Positions 58,189-64,000 of a stretch of 64,000 nt of DNA are shown here, one piece after another. Position 1 is the first letter of the stretch. Each line of letters begins with the position of its first letter. The position numbers and the translations under genes were made by a program. The stretch is from positions 2,356,001 to 2,420,000 of the forward strand of contig NZ_AP021879.1 of the NCBI RefSeq assembly GCF_009689005.1, given 5' to 3'. Source of the stretch: Desulfosarcina ovata subsp. ovata (GTDB taxonomy: Bacteria > Desulfobacterota > Desulfobacteria > Desulfobacterales > Desulfosarcinaceae). Under the pieces are notes generated by a model. That model searched no databases, was not told where the DNA came from, and worked only from the letters and a program-made list of their open reading frames with translations.

Positions 58189-59118
58189 CTATCGCCGGGG
58201 ATGGGCCTGGTCGTAGGCCGCCATCAGCCGGTCGATGCTTACGTGGGTGTATTTCTGGGTGGTCGACAGGCTTTTGTGACCGAGCAGTTCCTGAACCGTG
58301 CGCAAGTCGGCGCCGGCATCGAGCATATGGGTGGCGAAGCTGTGACGGATGCCGTGGGGCGAAATGGGCACCGCCAGGCTGCAGCGCCGGATCAGGGTTT
58401 CCAGGATGCGGCCCACGGAACGCGAACTCAGCCGCCCCTTGTTTTTATTGAGAAAGAGCGGACCGTCGCTGGCCGTGTCGATACCGGTCCGCCGGTAGAG
58501 CCGGTCGCGATAGGCCTGGATCCGGTCCAGGGCCTTTTGGCCCACGGGAACGATCCGTTCGCGCCCGCCCTTGCCCGACACCCGCACACACCCGGATGCG
58601 GCATCCACATCGAACACGTTCAGGCCGGTCAGCTCCGACACCCGGATCCCCGAACCGTAGAGGGTTTCGAAAAGGGCCCGGTTGCGCAACCCCAGGACCG
58701 TATCGTCGGCGGTCTGATCCAGCAGCCGGAACATGTCATCCACGGAGAGATAGGACGGCACCGGCCGGCTCTGCTTGGGCGTCAATAGGGTGGCCGTGGG
58801 ATCTTCGTCGGCCACCCGGTGCCGGACCAGATGGCGGAAAAAAGAGCGCAGGGCCGAGAGCTTGCGGGCAATGGTCGATTTTTCGTTACGCCGGTGCAAA
58901 AACCCCAGGTAACCGCGGATCGTCAGCGCATCGATATGCCCCACGGTCAGGGTCTCCAGCCCCTTTTCCGCCACCGACGGCAGTGCCCGGGCCGCATAGG
59001 CGGCAAACTCGACCAGGTCCTGGCGGTAGGCCCGGATCGTGTGTGCGGAGTAGCCCTTTTCCGAGGCCAGGGATTCCAGAAAAAGGTCGATCTGCGGTTT
59101 CAGCAGCGTTGCGCTCAT
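58189..59118 (-). CDS. xerC: tyrosine recombinase XerC/XerD-type
   Basis: 309 residues. N-terminal SAM-like domain, then the catalytic set: Arg in [13 protein letters not shown] near 170, [12 protein letters not shown] near 257 (HxxR), [10 protein letters not shown] (His) and QKYTHV (Tyr nucleophile) near 290. It resolves chromosome dimers at dif. Its start overlaps the HAD gene stop by 4 bp. XerC is preferred over XerD because of the hslVU context. Confidence 0.9.
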   Translation of the reverse strand: MSATLLKPQIDLFLESLASEKGYSAHTIRAYRQDLVEFAAYAARALPSVAEKGLETLTVGHIDALTIRGYLGFLHRRNEKSTIARKLSALRSFFRHLVRHRVADEDPTATLLTPKQSRPVPSYLSVDDMFRLLDQTADDTVLGLRNRALFETLYGSGIRVSELTGLNVFDVDAASGCVRVSGKGGRERIVPVGQKALDRIQAYRDRLYRRTGIDTASDGPLFLNKNKGRLSSRSVGRILETLIRRCSLAVPISPHGIRHSFATHMLDAGADLRTVQELLGHKSLSTTQKYTHVSIDRLMAAYDQAHPRR

Positions 59119-59687
59119 GGAAACGCGATCTGCCTTTCCAGGGCCGGCCAGGAGTCGACTTCAAGGTAATCGTGGCGATCCTGGTTCCACGGCTGACGGA
59201 ACACCACCGGTTCGATGCCGGAGGACTTGAGCAGATGGCAGGTCTCCAGGCGATCCTCCACGAACCATTGGATCCGGTTTTCATGCAGCACGTCGATCTT
59301 GGCTTCAAAAGAACCGGTGGCCACGATCCGCGCCCGGTGGTGTTGCCCGTCGAGCAGCCCGCGCATCCACCCCTCGATCAGTTCCCCATCCGGGCGGGCG
59401 GTTACCATCAGTACGCGGCCGGTGGCCGCGGCAATCCGCCGCAACACCTGCCCGGCACCGGGAATGGGCGCCAGCGTCGCCCGGTAGCGGCCGTCGAGAA
59501 TCCGGTCCGTGGCTTCCGTCAGCAATGCTTCGTCCAGATCCAGGCACTCGTCCAAGTGGTAGCAGGTGATCTCCTCGTAACGCACCGTGTGAACATCGTA
59601 GTGGTCCCTGAGGATATCCAGAAAAAGGTGCATGGTATCGGCAATCACCCCGTCAATATCAAACGCCAGGGCTGCGGGATCGATCAT
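59115..59687 (-). CDS. HAD-superfamily hydrolase
   Basis: About 190 residues from MIDPAALAFDIDGVIADTMH. Catalytic motif I FDIDGVIAD is at residues 9-17; VLMVTARPDGELIEGW (motif II Thr) and WFVEDRLETCHLL (motif IV-like acidic) follow. The longer reading to 59828 lacks family sequence at its N-terminus. It probably removes a phosphate from a small metabolite; the substrate is unknown. It is coupled to xerC by a 4-bp overlap. Confidence 0.8.
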   Translation of the reverse strand: MIDPAALAFDIDGVIADTMHLFLDILRDHYDVHTVRYEEITCYHLDECLDLDEALLTEATDRILDGRYRATLAPIPGAGQVLRRIAAATGRVLMVTARPDGELIEGWMRGLLDGQHHRARIVATGSFEAKIDVLHENRIQWFVEDRLETCHLLKSSGIEPVVFRQPWNQDRHDYLEVDSWPALERQIAFP

Positions 59688-59726
59688 CAGAGTATCACTG
59701 TCCTTCCGCCCGTGAGCGGGCATTAA

Positions 59727-59755
59727 GGCGGTTTCTGTCAAAGAATATACCCGCC
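59727..59755 (-). promoter_or_regulatory. 29-nt motif shared with 5814-5842
   Basis: On the minus strand GGCGGGTATATTC is followed by TTTGACAGAAACCGCC, about 40 bases before the HAD gene start. It differs at one base from the copy before the phosphoesterase gene. It might hold promoter elements or a bound site. Confidence 0.3.
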
Positions 59756-59831
59756 AATCGCCTAACAAAAAGTTGTTTAAGTAATCCCAACCGGACGGGC
59801 ATGTCAATATCGATATTTGAAAATGCAAGGC

Positions 59832-60584
59832 TTATTCGTCCTTGCGCAACCCCTTCAAAAACGGACGGAACAGATCGATGGGCAGCGGGAACACCGTCGT
59901 GGTGTTGTTCTCAGCGGACATTTCACGCATGGTCTGCAGGTAGCGCAGCTGGATGGCGGTGGGATGGGCGTCGATGATCTCGGCGGCGGCGGCCAGCCGG
60001 TCGGCGGCCTGGAATTCGCCCTCGGCGTTGATCACCTTGGCCCGCCGTTCCCGTTCGGCCTCGGCCTGTTTGGCCATGGCGCGCTGCATCTCCTGGGGCA
60101 GGTCGATGTGCTTGAGTTCCACCGTGGCCACTTTGATGCCCCAGGGATCGGTGTGCGTATCCAGGATCTCCTGAAGCTGGGCATTGATCTTTTCACGGGC
60201 CGATAGGAGCTCGTCCAGTTCCGCCTGGCCGCACACGCTGCGCAGGGTCGTCTGGGCCAGCTGGGAAATGGCATAGCCGTAATTTTCCACCTCCACGATG
60301 GCCTTGATGGGCTCGATCACCCGGAAGTAGATCACGGCATTGACCTTGACCGACACATTATCCAGGGTAATCACGTCCTGGGGATCCACATCCATGGCCA
60401 CCAGGCGCATGCTCACCTTGACCATCTTATCCACAATGGGAATCAGGATGATCAGTCCCGGCCCCTTGGCCTGGATGACCCGTCCCAGGCGGAAAATCAC
60501 GCCCCGCTCGTACTCGTTGAGGATCCGCAGGGCAGTGGCCAGGAAAAAGACGACCAGTACGACGACACCGATGTAGGGAATCAT
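59832..60584 (-). CDS. SPFH/band 7 (stomatin-like, slipin) membrane protein
   Basis: 250 residues: one N-terminal membrane helix ([20 protein letters not shown]), then the band 7 domain ([36 protein letters not shown], and [20 protein letters not shown]). It probably forms membrane microdomain assemblies. It is 10 bp after the NfeD-like gene, a pairing seen widely where the NfeD protease cleaves the stomatin partner. Confidence 0.92.
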   Translation of the reverse strand: MIPYIGVVVLVVFFLATALRILNEYERGVIFRLGRVIQAKGPGLIILIPIVDKMVKVSMRLVAMDVDPQDVITLDNVSVKVNAVIYFRVIEPIKAIVEVENYGYAISQLAQTTLRSVCGQAELDELLSAREKINAQLQEILDTHTDPWGIKVATVELKHIDLPQEMQRAMAKQAEAERERRAKVINAEGEFQAADRLAAAAEIIDAHPTAIQLRYLQTMREMSAENNTTTVFPLPIDLFRPFLKGLRKDE

Positions 60585-60594
60585 GGATCCTCCT

Positions 60595-61890
60595 TTAATG
60601 CGATTCTTCGTTGATGGGTTCCACCTCCAGGGTGAGCCCGTCCATGGCGATCACCCGGACCCTGGCACCGGCCGCGACAGGGTCCGGGCAGCGGGCAAAC
60701 CACAATTCTCCGTGGATCTGGACCCGGCCGGTGGGCGAAAGCGGCGTCTTTACGACGGCGATCTTACCGATCAGCCCCAGGCCACCGGTCATGGGCTGGC
60801 GGGTATGGGCGCGGAACACCAGGGCGGCCACGGCCACGAAAAAACCGCCCACCAGCGCCAGGGTGGGAATGATCACCTGCCAGGAAACCCCCATCTGCCC
60901 GTCCGTGCGATCGAACAGCATCACCGAACCGATCAGCAGGCTGACGATGCCGGCCACGCTGAGCAGGCCGTAACTGGCAATTTTCATCTCCAGAATGAAA
61001 AAGATCAACGCCAGCACAATCAACAGCACCCCGGCCACGTTGACCGGCAGGGTCTGGAAGGCGTAAAAAGCCAGCACCAGGGCAATACTGCCGATGACCC
61101 CCGGCAGAACCACCCCCGGATGGGAAAGCTCGAAGTAGAGGCCGGCCAGGCCGATCATCATCAGAATATAGGCGATATTGGGATCGCTGAGGGCCTTGAG
61201 GATGCGGACCCTCAGGGATTCGGCGATCCAGACCCGCTGGTCGGGATCGACGGCAATCGGCGTTCTGCCGGAAAGCTCGCGGCCGTTGATTTGGGCAAGC
61301 AGGTCATCGAGATCGCGGGCCACCAGATCGATGATCTTTTTATCCAAAGCCTCGCTTTCGGTGACCGATACGCTCTCGCGCACCGCCTCCTCGGCCCACT
61401 TGACATTGCGGCCGCGCCGTTCGGCAATGCTTTTGATAAACGCCACGGTATCGTTGGTCACCTTCTCGGCCATGGTCTCGCCGATGTCCTTGCCGCCGGC
61501 GTTCACCGGGTGGGCCGCACCGATGTGGGTACCCGGCGCCATGGCCGCCACGTCGGCCGCCATGGTGATCATCACCCCGGCCGAGGCCGCCCGGGCCCCC
61601 GAAGGGGCCACGTAGACCACTACCGGCACGCGGCTGTCGTAAATGGCCATGACCATCTGGCGCGTGGATTCCACCAGCCCACCGGGCGTATCCAGCAGGA
61701 TCACAAGGCAGCCGGCGCCCGCCTCGCCGGCCTGATCGATGGCATCGGCCATGAAATCGGCCGTGGCCGGGGTGACGGCACCGCTCAAGGTCACCAGATA
61801 GACCGGCGGACCGTCGGACCGGGCCGAAGCGAACGGGATCAGGCCAAGCACGGTGCAAACCAGAAAAACGGCAATCAATCGTTGGCGCAT
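60595..61890 (-). CDS. NfeD-family membrane serine protease (ClpP-like)
   Basis: 431 residues. Signal peptide (residues 1-24), then a ClpP-class protease domain: [18 protein letters not shown] near 65 and the Ser nucleophile in [20 protein letters not shown] near 100, with Lys in [17 protein letters not shown] segment near 185. Several membrane helices follow (about 230-350) and a C-terminal OB-fold NfeD domain ([20 protein letters not shown]). It is expected to cleave the C-terminus of the adjacent SPFH protein. Confidence 0.92.
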   Translation of the reverse strand: MRQRLIAVFLVCTVLGLIPFASARSDGPPVYLVTLSGAVTPATADFMADAIDQAGEAGAGCLVILLDTPGGLVESTRQMVMAIYDSRVPVVVYVAPSGARAASAGVMITMAADVAAMAPGTHIGAAHPVNAGGKDIGETMAEKVTNDTVAFIKSIAERRGRNVKWAEEAVRESVSVTESEALDKKIIDLVARDLDDLLAQINGRELSGRTPIAVDPDQRVWIAESLRVRILKALSDPNIAYILMMIGLAGLYFELSHPGVVLPGVIGSIALVLAFYAFQTLPVNVAGVLLIVLALIFFILEMKIASYGLLSVAGIVSLLIGSVMLFDRTDGQMGVSWQVIIPTLALVGGFFVAVAALVFRAHTRQPMTGGLGLIGKIAVVKTPLSPTGRVQIHGELWFARCPDPVAAGARVRVIAMDGLTLEVEPINEESH

Positions 61891-61935
61891 AACACCCCCT
61901 GGTGGCAGGAAAAGGGGCGCAAGGCCGGTCGGACG

Positions 61936-62718
61936 TCAGGTGGTCAGCTTTTTCATGATCTTCTGCACGTCTTCCCATACCTCGCGTTTTTTGTTCGGAT
62001 TACGCAGCAAAAATGCCGGATGAAAAGTCGGCATCAACGGGATGCCCATGAATTCATGGAACCGTCCCCGCAGGCGGGAGATGGGCGTTTTGGATTCCAG
62101 AAGGGTCTGGGCGGCCACACCGCCCAGGGTACAGATCGCCTGCGGCCCGATGGCCGCCAGTTGGCGCTTGAGAAAGGGCAGGCAGCAGCGGATCTCATCC
62201 GGTTCCGGGTTGCGGTTTCCGGGCGGCCGGCACTTGACGATGTTGGCGATATAGACCGTCTCGCGGGAGAGCTTCATGGCGGCGATAATTTTGGTCAGCA
62301 GCTGCCCGGCCGGGCCGACAAAGGGGTGCCCGCACCGATCCTCTTCAAAGCCGGGTCCCTCGCCCACGAAAACCAGGCGGGCCCTGGGGTCCCCTTCGCC
62401 GAAAACGATGTGGGAACGGCCCCGGCTCAGGGGGCAGCGGGTGCACGTGCCCAGATCGGCGCGAATGGCGTCCAGGGTTTCGGGCACTGTTGCCACGACG
62501 TCCGCCTCTGTCGGCGTCTCTTGGTCCGCTGGGGGAAGCGTTCCTGTTTGCGCGTCCCTTTGCGGTATCCCCAGCCGGGCCAGGGTCGCCAGCCCCTCGG
62601 CTGAGCAATCGAACCCGGTGCAGCCGCTCGCTTTCAGGTACACCAGGCTGCTGCGCACCTGCCTGAGGAGTTGCACCACAGAGGCCGGTCGACGCAACGG
62701 GCGGGGGTTGGCATCCAT
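61936..62718 (-). CDS. udg: uracil-DNA glycosylase, family 4
   Basis: 260 residues. The N-terminal ~75 residues are unconserved. Then CTRCPLSRGRSHIVFGEGDP with Fe-S cysteines, the active site VGEGPGFEEDRCGHPFVGPA, ANIVKCRPPGNRNPEPDEI with the third Fe-S Cys, and the late motif MPTFHPAFLLRNP. The family removes uracil from DNA. It starts 4 bp after the coaBC stop. Confidence 0.93.
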   Translation of the reverse strand: MDANPRPLRRPASVVQLLRQVRSSLVYLKASGCTGFDCSAEGLATLARLGIPQRDAQTGTLPPADQETPTEADVVATVPETLDAIRADLGTCTRCPLSRGRSHIVFGEGDPRARLVFVGEGPGFEEDRCGHPFVGPAGQLLTKIIAAMKLSRETVYIANIVKCRPPGNRNPEPDEIRCCLPFLKRQLAAIGPQAICTLGGVAAQTLLESKTPISRLRGRFHEFMGIPLMPTFHPAFLLRNPNKKREVWEDVQKIMKKLTT

Positions 62719-62722
62719 GGGA

Positions 62723-63973
62723 TCAATTTTCCTGTGGCGCGGCTGCAGGATCAGAGACGTTCCCGCCGACGCGAATCATCAAGGCCACCTCATCGAGGAT
62801 GCGGTGCGCCACGGCGGCCTTGTCCATCACATCCAAAGAAGCCTTGCGGCCGTCGGCGAAAAAAAGCGTCATGCGATTGGTGTCGGCGGCAAAGCCCGAG
62901 TCGGGCGGCCCGATCAAATTGGCGGCGATCATATCCAGGTTTTTGGCGGCCACCTTTTGCATCGCATAGGTCTCCATGTCGCGGGTCTCGGCGGCAAAGC
63001 CCACCAGGATCTGGCCGGCCCGTTTGCGCTGCCCGAGGGTCTTGAGGATGTCCGTGGTGCGCGTCAGGGCCAGTTGAATATCCCCGTCGCCCTTTTTAAC
63101 CTTGTGGGCTTCACTGACCACCGGCCGGTAATCGGAAACCGCGGCCACCTTGATGATCACATCGGCCTGGTCCATGCGCGCGAACACCGCCTCGGCCATC
63201 TGGTCGACACTGACCACCGGCACCATCTCCACATTGAGCGGCGGGGCCAGGGCCACCGGTCCGCTCACCAGGGTGACGTCGGCACCGCGGTTTTCGGCGG
63301 CGCGGGCAATGGCGTAGCCCATCTTCCCGGATGAGGGATTGCTGATAAAGCGTACCGGGTCGATGGCCTCACGGGTGGGGCCGGCGGTCACCAGCACCCG
63401 TTTGCCGGCCAGGTCGTCGGGCGTCAGATAGCTGATCAGCCGATCGACGATCTCCTCGGGCTCGGGCAGCCGTCCCGGACCGCTGGTCTTGCAGGCCAGT
63501 TCGCCGACACCGGGCGCCAGGATCCGGCAGCCGTCGGCCGCCAGCTGTTCCAGGTTGCGCTGAGTGGCCGGGTGCTCGAACATGTTGGAATTCATCGAGG
63601 GGCAGATCATCACCGGGCAGGTGACGGCAAGCATGAAGGTGCTCAGGGCGTCATCGGCGATACCGCCGGCCATCTTGGCGACCATGTTGGCCGTGGCCGG
63701 CGCCACAACCACGGCCTGGGCCGCATCCGCCCAGGCGATATGCTGGATGGCGGCATCGTCCGTTTCGGCGAAAAGATCCAGGCAGACCGGGTTTTCCGAA
63801 AGCACGGCAAAGGTCGTGGGTCCCACGAAGCGGGCGGCACTGCCGGTCATGATCACCCGCACGCGGGCCCCCAGTTTCACCAGCCGCCGGAGCAGTTCCA
63901 CACTTTTGTAGGCCGCGATTCCGCCGCAGACCCCCAGAACAATATTTTTGTTTTTCAGAAGGCTATTTTTCAT
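62723..63973 (-). CDS. coaBC: bifunctional phosphopantothenoylcysteine decarboxylase / phosphopantothenate--cysteine ligase
   Basis: 416 residues. CoaC part (1-190): [20 protein letters not shown], the catalytic His in [20 protein letters not shown], and [17 protein letters not shown] with the flap Cys near [15 protein letters not shown]. CoaB part (190-400): [20 protein letters not shown] followed by [11 protein letters not shown], and the KVKK segment. It carries out two steps of coenzyme A synthesis. A plausible ATG is at 63973; the last 27 bases of the window lie upstream. Confidence 0.95.
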   Translation of the reverse strand: MKNSLLKNKNIVLGVCGGIAAYKSVELLRRLVKLGARVRVIMTGSAARFVGPTTFAVLSENPVCLDLFAETDDAAIQHIAWADAAQAVVVAPATANMVAKMAGGIADDALSTFMLAVTCPVMICPSMNSNMFEHPATQRNLEQLAADGCRILAPGVGELACKTSGPGRLPEPEEIVDRLISYLTPDDLAGKRVLVTAGPTREAIDPVRFISNPSSGKMGYAIARAAENRGADVTLVSGPVALAPPLNVEMVPVVSVDQMAEAVFARMDQADVIIKVAAVSDYRPVVSEAHKVKKGDGDIQLALTRTTDILKTLGQRKRAGQILVGFAAETRDMETYAMQKVAAKNLDMIAANLIGPPDSGFAADTNRMTLFFADGRKASLDVMDKAAVAHRILDEVALMIRVGGNVSDPAAAPQEN

Positions 63974-64000
63974 CGGGTTGAACAGCCACCGCTGTCTCTT

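Noticed and set aside
60583..62604. 673-codon plus-strand frame opposite nfeD and udg, and similar long frames at 56068-57618 and 62276-63334
   Set aside because: They are His/Gln/Gly-rich, match no family and lie antisense to well-supported enzymes.

Overview
The window fits a Desulfobacterota (deltaproteobacterial) chromosome, most like the Desulfosarcina/Desulfobacteraceae group. This rests on the GC-rich core genes, the argB-argD-argG-argH-dapF order, the SPFH-NfeD pair and the many IS and REP-associated transposase remnants. The assignment is an inference from gene content; no 16S rRNA gene is present.

Layout. (1) Positions 1-5.4 kb hold a minus-strand operon of a hypothetical gene, a YhaO/SbcD-like nuclease and a YhaN-like SMC/AAA ATPase that runs off the left edge. 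(2) Positions 5.4-47.5 kb form a highly plastic accessory region. It contains toxin-antitoxin-like modules (AbiE-like, Phd/RelE, two Phd/VapC copies), two copies of a small metallophosphoesterase gene, several broken RAYT transposases, and a ~5 kb direct duplication carrying a 1411-residue SNF2 helicase. At least six transposable elements are present, several nested inside one another. At its right end is an AT-rich island (36.5-43.6 kb) of unknown and nuclease-like genes, followed by intergenic tandem repeats. (3) Positions 47.5-64 kb are a housekeeping block read entirely on the minus strand: coaBC, udg, nfeD-like, SPFH, HAD, xerC, hslV, hslU, argB, argD, argG, argH, lipoprotein, dapF, folK, a TRASH-domain protein, a transaldolase, pgsA, tRNA-Gly, tRNA-Cys and a terminator.

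The transposon anatomy can be resolved to the base because the intact SNF2 copy (31857-36092) serves as an uninterrupted reference. SNF2 copy A (9235-20833) contains a 5,940-bp Mu/Tn7-like transposon with a 7-bp target duplication, whose own transposase gene is split by a 1,704-bp IS with an 8-bp duplication. A 1,407-bp IS4-family element with a 9-bp duplication lies 14 bp further on. Removing all three restores exactly 1411 codons plus stop. A 2,781-bp element carries a DruA-like (DUF4338) gene beside a DDE transposase gene. A 2,313-bp element encodes a DruA-like domain fused to an IS701-type transposase, and it sits inside an IS110 transposase gene. Two unrelated transposases paired with DruA-like domains, the Mu/Tn7-like element with repeated end sites, and the AT-rich island with a membrane-anchored PIN-like protein are the most noteworthy content.
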